Positions 1 to 7,665 of a stretch of DNA of 47,980 bases are shown here, in pieces. Made by a program: the position numbers and the translations under genes. Numbering within the stretch: the first letter of the stretch is position 1; each line of letters begins with the position of its first letter. A model generated the notes under the pieces. It saw only the letters and a program-made list of their open reading frames with translations, was not told the origin of the DNA and did no database searches. The stretch comes from Pelagibacteraceae bacterium AG-345-F21. GTDB taxonomy: Bacteria; Pseudomonadota; Alphaproteobacteria; Pelagibacterales; Pelagibacteraceae. Location of the stretch: positions 1 through 47,980 of the forward strand of contig QCAW01000009.1 in assembly GCA_003281795.1 (NCBI GenBank), written 5' to 3'.

Positions 1-2437
1 ATTAATTGGAACCGATTATGAGGTTCTTCTTGTTGAACAAGATTGCTTTTTAGGAGGTATCTTAAAAAACTCTAATAAGATAAATAGTATAGATGGGAAA
101 AAAACTAACGACTGGATTGAAGAAACCGAACAACTAATTCTCAAATCTAAAAATATTAAGATCTTAAAAAACAGCCTTGTAACAACTTATAATTTTACTA
201 ATCATTTAATAGCCTTAGAAGATAAATTTGTAGGAGAAAAAATTGATTTAGATAAATCAGAACTCGTATTACATAAAATTAGAACAACGAATACAATTTT
301 AGCAAATGGACATATAGAGAGATTTATTTCTTTTAGAAATAATGATTTACCAGGAGTAATGTTAGCATCATCTTTTGAAAAATATATTCATAGATATGGA
401 GTGGTACCAGATGAGAAACCAGCAATATTTACTAACAATTCATCAACCTTTAGTTTGGTTAAATCATTAATTAATTTAAACTGTAAACCTAGTGCATACA
501 TAGACTCTAGAAAAAAGAAAGACATAGAAAATGAGATTCAAAGTTATTTAAAAGAAAATAATATTCCATTTTACCCAGAGGCAGAAGTTGAAGGGTGCGA
601 AGGTAATAAAAAAGTAGAAAAGGTTTATATTCGACAAGGTGACTCTATATCTTCAATCAACACTTTTATGTTATGTCCTTCGGGAGGATTAAACCCTGAC
701 ATACACTTATTTACCCAGTCTAAAGGGTTAGTGAAATGGGATGAAAAAATTATTTCATTTAAGCCGCATACCGCTTTTCAAAATACAGTAACTTTAGGTT
801 CTGTAAGCGGAAATTATAATTTTAATTCACTTTGTGAGGAAATTGAAAAAAAATTATCTTTTCTAAATGTTAATAAATTTGACGTTAAGATAGAAACAAA
901 TGTAACAGCAAACTTTTCAATCAAAGAATTATGGGAGACTAAAAGTAAAAACAAATCTAGATGGACAAAATCTTTTATCGATTTACATAATGATGTTACG
1001 ATAAAGGATTTAAAACAAGCAATTAACGAAGGCTATGACCGAATTGAACATTTAAAAAGATATACGACTAATAGCATGGGAACGGACCAAGGAAAAATAA
1101 GCAGCATAAATGCTTTAGGTATCGTATCTAAAATCTTAAATAAAAAAATTGCAGAAGTTGGAACAACGACATACAGACCGCCATATGCTCCCTTAAGTTT
1201 TGGTGCGATAGCTGGCAGAAGCACCTATGAATACTATGATCCAGAGAGAAAAACTCCAATTCATAATTGGCATATTAAAAACAAAGCAATTTTTGAAGAT
1301 GTAGGGCAATGGAAAAGACCTTGGTATTTTAAAAAGTTCCCAACAGAAACGATGCACCAAGCCGTTCAAAGAGAGTCCAAACAAACAAGACAAACTGCTG
1401 GAATTTTAGACGGAAGTACACTTGGAAAAATTGAGATAAAAGGCAAAGATGCTTTAGAATTTATGAATCTCATGTACACAAATGCATTTACAAAAATGAA
1501 ACCAATGACATCTAGATACGCTTTAATGTTAGGAGAGGACGGCATGATTATGGACGACGGAATAGTGTGCAAAATCAATGATAAACATTTTATAGCTACC
1601 ACTACTTCAAGTGGTGCACCAAAAGTATTAGCACATATGGAAGAATTTCTACAAACTGAATGGCCCCATCTTAAAGTTTATTTAAATTCTATAACAGAAC
1701 AATTTACTACTTTTAATATAAGCGGCCCTAAATCAAGAGACATAATTAGCAAAGTATTTTCCGAAGTCAATTTTGCTAATGAGCATTTTCCTTTTATGTC
1801 TTTTAAAACATTTAATTATAAAAACACTCAAGCTAGAGTAATGAGGGCAAGTTTTACAGGTGAGCTAGGTTATGAAATATATATTTCTCCTAATCACGCT
1901 CTGGAACTTTGGGAACTTATATTTAAACATGGAAAAGAATTTGAATTGGTCCCTTATGGAACAGAAACGATGCATTTATTAAGAGCAGAAAAAGGTTACG
2001 TTGTTATCGGACAAGAGACCGATGGTACAGTTACACCAATAGATATTAATTTTAATTGGATGATAGGTAAAAAGAAAAAAGACTTTATTGGAAAAAGATC
2101 TTTAAAACGAAGAGATACTATTAGAGAAGATAGAAAACAATTAGTCGGAATTATTCCAATAGACAAGTCTCAATTTATCGAAGAAGGCCAACATATAGTA
2201 GAATGTGAAAACTTACCTAGAGAAATTAAAACTCCTGTTGCATATCTGGGGCACGTTTCTTCAAGTTATCATAGCCCAAACCTAAATCATTGTATTTCTA
2301 TGGCTATGATTAAAGGTGGCAACAAATTATTGGGTAAAAAATTATTTGTTTCAACACCAACAGGAACTAAAAATATTCCTATAGAAATCGTTAATCCTGT
2401 TTTTATTGACCCAGAAAATGAGAGGTTAGTTTCATGA
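1..2437 (+). CDS. soxA: Sarcosine oxidase alpha subunit, 5' end off window
   Basis: Open from base 2 to the stop at 2435-2437: 811 residues, with the N-terminus outside the window. The first in-frame ATG with a long downstream frame (359) is internal, because similar coding sequence continues upstream of it. Visible order: rest of the FAD/NAD-binding domain (residues 1-300), a central segment typical of this subunit (about 300-400), a GcvT-type folate-binding domain (about 417-686) and a GcvT C-terminal domain (about 703-800). In the family this subunit joins beta, gamma and delta to oxidise sarcosine to glycine, giving H2O2 and passing the methyl group to tetrahydrofolate as methylene-THF. 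The beta and delta genes presumably lie upstream. The stop overlaps the gamma start (ATGA), so the two are probably translationally coupled. The family is certain from the layout; the missing N-terminus cannot be judged. Confidence 0.93.
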   Translation, partial: LIGTDYEVLLVEQDCFLGGILKNSNKINSIDGKKTNDWIEETEQLILKSKNIKILKNSLVTTYNFTNHLIALEDKFVGEKIDLDKSELVLHKIRTTNTILANGHIERFISFRNNDLPGVMLASSFEKYIHRYGVVPDEKPAIFTNNSSTFSLVKSLINLNCKPSAYIDSRKKKDIENEIQSYLKENNIPFYPEAEVEGCEGNKKVEKVYIRQGDSISSINTFMLCPSGGLNPDIHLFTQSKGLVKWDEKIISFKPHTAFQNTVTLGSVSGNYNFNSLCEEIEKKLSFLNVNKFDVKIETNVTANFSIKELWETKSKNKSRWTKSFIDLHNDVTIKDLKQAINEGYDRIEHLKRYTTNSMGTDQGKISSINALGIVSKILNKKIAEVGTTTYRPPYAPLSFGAIAGRSTYEYYDPERKTPIHNWHIKNKAIFEDVGQWKRPWYFKKFPTETMHQAVQRESKQTRQTAGILDGSTLGKIEIKGKDALEFMNLMYTNAFTKMKPMTSRYALMLGEDGMIMDDGIVCKINDKHFIATTTSSGAPKVLAHMEEFLQTEWPHLKVYLNSITEQFTTFNISGPKSRDIISKVFSEVNFANEHFPFMSFKTFNYKNTQARVMRASFTGELGYEIYISPNHALELWELIFKHGKEFELVPYGTETMHLLRAEKGYVVIGQETDGTVTPIDINFNWMIGKKKKDFIGKRSLKRRDTIREDRKQLVGIIPIDKSQFIEEGQHIVECENLPREIKTPVAYLGHVSSSYHSPNLNHCISMAMIKGGNKLLGKKLFVSTPTGTKNIPIEIVNPVFIDPENERLVS

Positions 2438-2955
2438 CAAAAATATTGTCAGTAAATGGTCTAGATATAGTTCAAAAAAGTTATCAGCAAGTTTTAATAA
2501 GAGGAGATGGAAAAGATAAGTTTAATGAGATAATTAATAAAGAAATATCTATGCTACCACCTGCAAAAAACCTCCAAGTAGCTACTAATGACAAACATAT
2601 ATTTGCTAAAAATTCTTTTGATCAATGGAGCTTGCTGTATTTAGACGGTCAAGATTATAACAAAGTTTTACAATTTATCTCTAAAATTAATTTAGATGAT
2701 GAGATACTTGCATCTGATTATTCTTATGGGCAAATTTATTTTGAAATATATGGTGAAAATAAAAATGAATTTCTAAACAAACTTACGAATTTTGATTTTC
2801 GAACTAAAAAATTTCCTCTGTTTACAATGGCTCAAACATTAATAGCAAGAATAGACTGTTCTATTTATAATTTAAACGATAAATATTTAATAACTTGTAA
2901 TCGTTCCTTCGAGGGTTATTTTAAAGATAGATTAGTAGATTTAATTAATCTTTAA
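2434..2955 (+). CDS. soxG: Sarcosine oxidase gamma subunit
   Basis: 173 residues, overlapping soxA by four bases (ATGA), the usual last gene of soxBDAG operons. The gamma subunit is a small relative of the GcvT fold that packs against alpha; it has no catalytic motif that I can point to. Recognition rests on position, length and the weak family pattern (LIRGD near the N-terminus, an SYGQIYFEIYG strand, and an FPLFTMAQTLIARIDCSIY strand near the C-terminus). The sequence is strongly diverged, as is normal for this subunit. Only one base separates its stop from the stop of the convergent MFS gene, so no terminator fits between them. Confidence 0.82.
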   Translation: MTKILSVNGLDIVQKSYQQVLIRGDGKDKFNEIINKEISMLPPAKNLQVATNDKHIFAKNSFDQWSLLYLDGQDYNKVLQFISKINLDDEILASDYSYGQIYFEIYGENKNEFLNKLTNFDFRTKKFPLFTMAQTLIARIDCSIYNLNDKYLITCNRSFEGYFKDRLVDLINL

Positions 2956-2956
2956 G

Positions 2957-4288
2957 TTAATTATTTAATTTCTTTTCATTATCTGTATTAGATAAGTCGA
3001 CCCCAGTATCTGGGTCAAGTTCAATTCCCAAAGGAGTAATATTTGTTGGAAGAGGAGTGAATGTTGAATCTGGATTTTCTTCGTATTGTCTTTTATTCAA
3101 TCTATAAATTCCAAAAATAACTATTGAAATTAAAAATAATAAAAGATGGACAAAAAAACCATTAGGACCTAATAATTTCATAAACAAAGAACAAACAATA
3201 GGTCCTGCCATTGCCCCAAGTCCAAAAATAATATTCAAACCTCCTCCAGCTGCTACGAACTTCTCTTTTGGTATTTGATCATTAATTAGAGCTAAATTTA
3301 AAGAAAATAAAGGAAGCGTAACTCCAGCTAGTAATATTATAAATATAAATAATTTTGTTTTGTCCATTACAGTTGAGAAGTAGTTAAAACTTACAGTCGT
3401 CTCTATAAAAAGATTTGGTAATGAAGCTCCAGCACCTGAAACAAATATGGCCATAATTGAGAAAAAACAAGCTGCTATTGAAGATAAAATTATAATTATT
3501 CTACGATCATATTTGTCCGATATAGAACCTATTGGCCACTGAAATAAAGCACCAGCCAGCATCACTCCAACTAATAATAGTGAAGTTTCAAAAATAGATA
3601 ATTTCATAGTTACAGCATAGACAGATAGAAGAGTAAAAATTGGAGCAAAAATAAATCCCGTGCAAATCATAGAGACGGAACCAAATGGAGAAATTTTAAA
3701 AAGTTCTTTTATATTAATAGAAGTCGTTTTTTTAAATTTAGGTGGTTTCCGTTTTGTTAAAAGAATTGGTATTAAAGCTATTGAAAACAATAAAGAAATT
3801 AAAATAAAAGGCTCATAATTTTTGGGTGAACTTATATTTAATAAAAGATTTCCCATCGCCATACCGATATAGGTTATGAGCATATACAAAGATAAAACTT
3901 TGCCTCTTGTTTTATTATTAGCACGATCATTCAACCAACTTTCTACTATTACAAAAATACCAATCATACTAAATCCGGTTAAGAATCTTGCGAATACCCA
4001 AACTATTGGATCAACAAAAACAACATGAACCAATGAACTTAAAGATGCCATTGAAGCGAATGCAGCAAAAACTCTTATATGGCCGACTTTAGTGACAAGT
4101 TTAGGAATTACATTAGCTCCAACAAAAAAACCTATAAAATATCCTGACATCATTGTGCCAGTAGCAATAAAATTAAAGTTTTCTATAACAGATCTTATTC
4201 CAAGTAGATTTCCTTGAAAGCCATGAGAAATAATTATTATTCCAAATCCTGTAAAAAGTGCCCAAGAATTTTTTATAATTTTAAACAT
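2957..4288 (-). CDS. MFS transporter, YcaD-like
   Basis: 443 residues with about twelve hydrophobic segments in two halves and a polar C-terminal tail rich in Asp, Pro and Thr. The motif ESWLNDRANNKTRGKVLSLYM (about residues 116-136), after the fourth helix, is the one seen in YcaD-type MFS proteins, and a second MFS-A-like loop (PIGSISDKYDRR) follows helix 7. It is an inner-membrane carrier driven by an ion gradient; the substrate cannot be read. It lies 45 bp downstream of the ETF-ubiquinone oxidoreductase gene on the same strand, so it may be the last gene of the dimethylglycine dehydrogenase operon. That would fit, without proving, a link to uptake or efflux of methylated amines or one-carbon products. 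Confidence 0.8.
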   Translation of the reverse strand: MFKIIKNSWALFTGFGIIIISHGFQGNLLGIRSVIENFNFIATGTMMSGYFIGFFVGANVIPKLVTKVGHIRVFAAFASMASLSSLVHVVFVDPIVWVFARFLTGFSMIGIFVIVESWLNDRANNKTRGKVLSLYMLITYIGMAMGNLLLNISSPKNYEPFILISLLFSIALIPILLTKRKPPKFKKTTSINIKELFKISPFGSVSMICTGFIFAPIFTLLSVYAVTMKLSIFETSLLLVGVMLAGALFQWPIGSISDKYDRRIIIILSSIAACFFSIMAIFVSGAGASLPNLFIETTVSFNYFSTVMDKTKLFIFIILLAGVTLPLFSLNLALINDQIPKEKFVAAGGGLNIIFGLGAMAGPIVCSLFMKLLGPNGFFVHLLLFLISIVIFGIYRLNKRQYEENPDSTFTPLPTNITPLGIELDPDTGVDLSNTDNEKKLNN

Positions 4289-4333
4289 ATTGGGAAGCCA
4301 ATATGCCTTCTCTAAGATAAAAGCAATAAAATT

Positions 4334-5941
4334 TTACATATTGCCATACTTGGGACCACCTCCGCCTTCTGGAGCTACCCAAGTGATATTTTGGGAAGGT
4401 TCTTTTATGTCACAAGTTTTGCAATGTATACAATTTTGAGAGTTTATAACGAATTTTTCTTTTTGTATTTCATAGACCCCTACTGGACAATATCTTTGTG
4501 CGGGTTCATCATACTGTTTTAAAGTGTAATTGATGGGTAGATTAGGATCTTTTAACCTAAGATGAACAGGCTGATTTTCAGTGTGATTAGTTCCAGTCAA
4601 ATAAACCGAACTAGTTTTATCAAAAGTAAGCTTGCCATCAGGTTTTGGATATTCAATCTTAGGCATTTGGTTAGCTGGTCTTAGAGCTTCATGATCAGCA
4701 TGTTTATGTTTTAACGTGAAAGGAAGCTTTCCTCTAAATAAAATTTGATCAATACCTGTAAAAATTATTCCTAGAATTAAGCCCCAACTAAAACTAGGCT
4801 TAACATTCCTTGCGGCATACAATTCTTTATAAGCCCAGCTTTCTTTAAATTTTTTTTCATAAACTGAAAGGTCAGCTTTATTTTTAATGTTTTCAATTAT
4901 AGATTCTGCTGCAATTATTCCACTTTTCATCGCAGTGTGTGAACCTTTTATTTTTGGCATATTTAAAGTTCCCGCATCACAACCAATTAACAAAGCCCCT
5001 GGCATATACATTTTAGGCAAACTTTGTATTCCACCCTCAATCAAAGCTCTTGCACCAAAAGAAATTCTTTTACCGCCTTCAAACATTTTTCTAATTGACG
5101 GATGTGTTTTAAATCTTTGAAATTCATCAAAAGGAGATAAATAAGGATTTTGATAATCTAAACCAATTACATAGCCTAAATATATTTGTCTATTTTCAGC
5201 GTGATAAATAAAACTACCGCCGTAAGTTTTGCTATCTAATGGCCAGCCTGCTGTATGCATAACTAAACCTTCTTGATGTTGTTGTTCACTAACTTCCCAA
5301 ATTTCTTTAAGACCAATACCGTATTGCTGAGGATTTTTTCCTTCATCCAAGTTAAATTTTTTAATTAATTGTTTGCCTAAATGACCTCTGCAACCCTCTG
5401 AAAATACTGTCACTTTTGCATGCAATTCCATTCCTTCTTGGTAAGTATCTTTTTTATTTCCTTCTTTATCTAAACCCATTTCCAAAGTAGCTACACCTTT
5501 TACTGAACCATCATCATTTAAAAGAACTTCACTTGCTGGGAAACCCGGAAAAATTTCTACACCCAATTTTTCAGCTTGTTCAGCTAACCAACGACAAAGA
5601 TTAGCAAGACTAATGATATAATTTTTATGATTTTTTTGTACAGACGGCAAAAGCCATGTAGGCCAGCTTAGAGATGAGTTTTTTCCTAAAAATAAGAATT
5701 TTTCCTTTGAAACTTTTGTTTTTATAGGTGCTCCTTCATTTTTCCAATTAGGTATTAACTCATCAAGAGCCTTAGTTTCAAATACATTTCCACTTAAAAT
5801 ATGAGCTCCGACTTCAGAGCCCTTTTCAAGTATACAAACGTTTAAATTTGGGTCGAGTTGTTTAAGTTTGATCGCAGTGGTTAACCCTGCTGGTCCTGCA
5901 CCAACGATAACCACATCATATTCCATCGCTTCTCTTGTCAT
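4334..5941 (-). CDS. Electron-transfer flavoprotein-ubiquinone oxidoreductase
   Basis: 535 residues. It accepts electrons from reduced ETF and passes them to ubiquinone at the inner membrane. The FAD fold starts at residues 9-20 (DVVIVGAGPAGL); the central part has the family stretch YGIGLKEIWEV and the GCDAGTLNMPKIKGSHTAMKSG region. The C-terminus carries a 4Fe-4S cluster with Cys at about 485, 504, 507 and 510 (YCPVGVYE, then CIHCKTCDIK) and ends with the ITWVAPEGGGGPKY pattern. Length matches bacterial and mitochondrial proteins, so it appears intact. A second Met at residue 6 (5926) is an alternative start. The gene follows etfA by 21 bp and completes the chain dehydrogenase - ETF - quinone. 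Confidence 0.96.
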   Translation of the reverse strand: MTREAMEYDVVIVGAGPAGLTTAIKLKQLDPNLNVCILEKGSEVGAHILSGNVFETKALDELIPNWKNEGAPIKTKVSKEKFLFLGKNSSLSWPTWLLPSVQKNHKNYIISLANLCRWLAEQAEKLGVEIFPGFPASEVLLNDDGSVKGVATLEMGLDKEGNKKDTYQEGMELHAKVTVFSEGCRGHLGKQLIKKFNLDEGKNPQQYGIGLKEIWEVSEQQHQEGLVMHTAGWPLDSKTYGGSFIYHAENRQIYLGYVIGLDYQNPYLSPFDEFQRFKTHPSIRKMFEGGKRISFGARALIEGGIQSLPKMYMPGALLIGCDAGTLNMPKIKGSHTAMKSGIIAAESIIENIKNKADLSVYEKKFKESWAYKELYAARNVKPSFSWGLILGIIFTGIDQILFRGKLPFTLKHKHADHEALRPANQMPKIEYPKPDGKLTFDKTSSVYLTGTNHTENQPVHLRLKDPNLPINYTLKQYDEPAQRYCPVGVYEIQKEKFVINSQNCIHCKTCDIKEPSQNITWVAPEGGGGPKYGNM

Positions 5942-5962
5942 GAAAAGACTATATCAAACTAA

Positions 5963-6916
5963 TTATTTTTGGATAGTATTCAGTTTGTTTAGCTCAGCTA
6001 AAAACTCTGGAAGAGCAGTAAATAAATCTGCTTCTAAACCATAATCTGCAACACTAAAGATTGGAGCTTCACCATCTTTGTTGATTGCGACAATTATTTT
6101 ACTCTCTTTCATTCCAGCTAAGTGTTGAATTGCTCCAGAAATTCCAACTGCTATATATAAATCAGGTACAACTACTTTTCCAGTTTGACCAACTTGGTGG
6201 TCGTTACTTATATAACCAGCATCAACTGCTGCTCTTGACGCCCCAACTGCTGCATTAAGCTTATCAGCTATATCATTTATTAATTTAAAGTTGTCTCCAC
6301 TTTCTAATCCTCTTCCTCCAGATACAACTATTCTTGCTGTTCCAAGTTGTGGTCTTTCTGATTTTGTTTCCTCTCTTTTAATAAATTTAGAGGAATTAGG
6401 CGCATCTACTGCTTCGATTTTTTCAATGACTGCTGAACCGCCAGATTTTTCTGCAGCATCAAAAGAAGTTGGTCTTATTGTTACACATCTTTTTTTGTCA
6501 TTGCTTTTAACAGTAGCAAAAGCATTTCCTGCATAAATTGGTCTTACAAAAGTATCTGGACCATTTACTTTTATTATATCACTGACTTGGGATATATCTA
6601 AACAAGCCGCAACTCTTGGCATAAAGTTTTTTCCAAAAGTGTTAGCCGATGCTACGATATGGTCATATTTTTCTGAATTTTTAACTACTAAAGGGGTAAG
6701 ATTTTCTGGAAGATAATTTTGGTAATTAGGAGAGTCACACACCAAAACCTTTTTAACTAAAGGAATATTTGCTACTTCCTTAGAAACACTTTCACAACTA
6801 GCTCCCGCAATTAATACATGCACATCAGAATTTATTTTAGAAGCAGCAGTAATTGCATTTAATGTAAACGGTTTTAATTTTGAATTATCATGCTCTGCAA
6901 TTAACAAAACTGACAT
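5963..6916 (-). CDS. etfA: Electron transfer flavoprotein alpha subunit
   Basis: 317 residues. Partner of EtfB; carries the FAD of the heterodimer that shuttles electrons from flavoprotein dehydrogenases to ETF-QO. The N-terminal domain (1-185) is the AMP-fold-like half. The C-terminal half (about 195-290) has the classical FAD-binding pattern: a GGRGLESGDNF turn, GASRAAVDAGYI, QVGQTGK, and PDLYIAVGISGAIQHLAGM. The start codon overlaps the etfB stop (TAATG at 6914-6918 read on the minus strand). The adjoining dehydrogenase and ETF-QO genes suggest this ETF mainly serves dimethylglycine oxidation, although a small genome may use one ETF for all substrates. Confidence 0.97.
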   Translation of the reverse strand: MSVLLIAEHDNSKLKPFTLNAITAASKINSDVHVLIAGASCESVSKEVANIPLVKKVLVCDSPNYQNYLPENLTPLVVKNSEKYDHIVASANTFGKNFMPRVAACLDISQVSDIIKVNGPDTFVRPIYAGNAFATVKSNDKKRCVTIRPTSFDAAEKSGGSAVIEKIEAVDAPNSSKFIKREETKSERPQLGTARIVVSGGRGLESGDNFKLINDIADKLNAAVGASRAAVDAGYISNDHQVGQTGKVVVPDLYIAVGISGAIQHLAGMKESKIIVAINKDGEAPIFSVADYGLEADLFTALPEFLAELNKLNTIQK

Positions 6917-7665
6917 TATATTACTTTTGCCTCATTTTTAAGTTTACTAACTAGTTCAGCAACACTTGCTACTTTAATACCCGCTTTTCTTTTTGGAGGT
7001 TCTTCTACTTTTATCTGTTCAATTCTATTTGCTAGGTCTACTCCCATATCTTTAGCAATTAATTGCTCCATTGGTTTCTTTTTTGCTTTCATAATATTTG
7101 GGAGTGAAGCAAATCTTGGTTTGTTTAATCTTAAATCACAAGAGACTACTGCCGGTAAATTTACTTCAATTGTCTCTAAACCTTCATCAATTTCCCTTAC
7201 AATTTCAATAGACTTGTCTTTTAAATTTACTTTAGAAGAGAATGTTGCTTGTGGCCAGTTAAGCATCGCTGCTAGCATTTGACCCGTCTGGTTACAGTCA
7301 TCATCAATGGCTTGTTTGCCTAAAAACACCATGTCAGGTTTCTCTTTATCTACTATTTTTTTTAAAATTTTTGCAATACCCAAAGGCTCAACATAACTAT
7401 CTGACTTAACGTGAATTCCTTTATCTGCTCCTACAGCTAAAGCTTTTCTTATACTTTCTTGAGCTTTATCTTCTCCAATTGAAATAGCAACTATCTCCTT
7501 AACTTTTCCAGACTCTTTAAGTTTAACTGATTCTTCTACAGCATTATCATCCGGAGGATTAGTTGACATTTTAACATTATCAGTATGAACGCCAGAACCA
7601 TCTTCTTTAACTCTAATTTGAACATTGTAATCAATAACTCTTTTAACAGCTACTAGGATTTTCAT
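6916..7665 (-). CDS. etfB: Electron transfer flavoprotein beta subunit
   Basis: 249 residues. It holds the structural AMP of ETF and the loop that docks onto dehydrogenases. Visible motifs: AVKRVIDYN at the N-terminus, NPPDDNAVEES (36-46), GKQAIDDDCNQTGQ (116-129, AMP site), the beta-subunit signature around 157-174 (REIDEGLETIEVNLPAVV) and the recognition loop NKPRFASLPNIMKAKKKP (181-198), with the anchoring Leu at 188. The ATG directly abuts the stop of the dimethylglycine dehydrogenase gene with no spacer, and the end overlaps etfA by one base, so dehydrogenase, etfB and etfA read as one translationally coupled unit. Confidence 0.97.
   Translation of the reverse strand: MKILVAVKRVIDYNVQIRVKEDGSGVHTDNVKMSTNPPDDNAVEESVKLKESGKVKEIVAISIGEDKAQESIRKALAVGADKGIHVKSDSYVEPLGIAKILKKIVDKEKPDMVFLGKQAIDDDCNQTGQMLAAMLNWPQATFSSKVNLKDKSIEIVREIDEGLETIEVNLPAVVSCDLRLNKPRFASLPNIMKAKKKPMEQLIAKDMGVDLANRIEQIKVEEPPKRKAGIKVASVAELVSKLKNEAKVI

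Noticed and set aside
359-361. ATG at 359 as start of the sarcosine oxidase alpha gene
   Set aside because: The frame is open from base 2 with protein sequence that continues the NAD/FAD domain, so the true start is outside the window.
4887-5120. Open frame on the plus strand inside the ETF-QO gene
   Set aside because: Antisense shadow of a clearly coding region; no start signal and no recognisable domain. The same holds for plus- or minus-strand frames inside etfA, acnA, the liv genes, gcvT and others.
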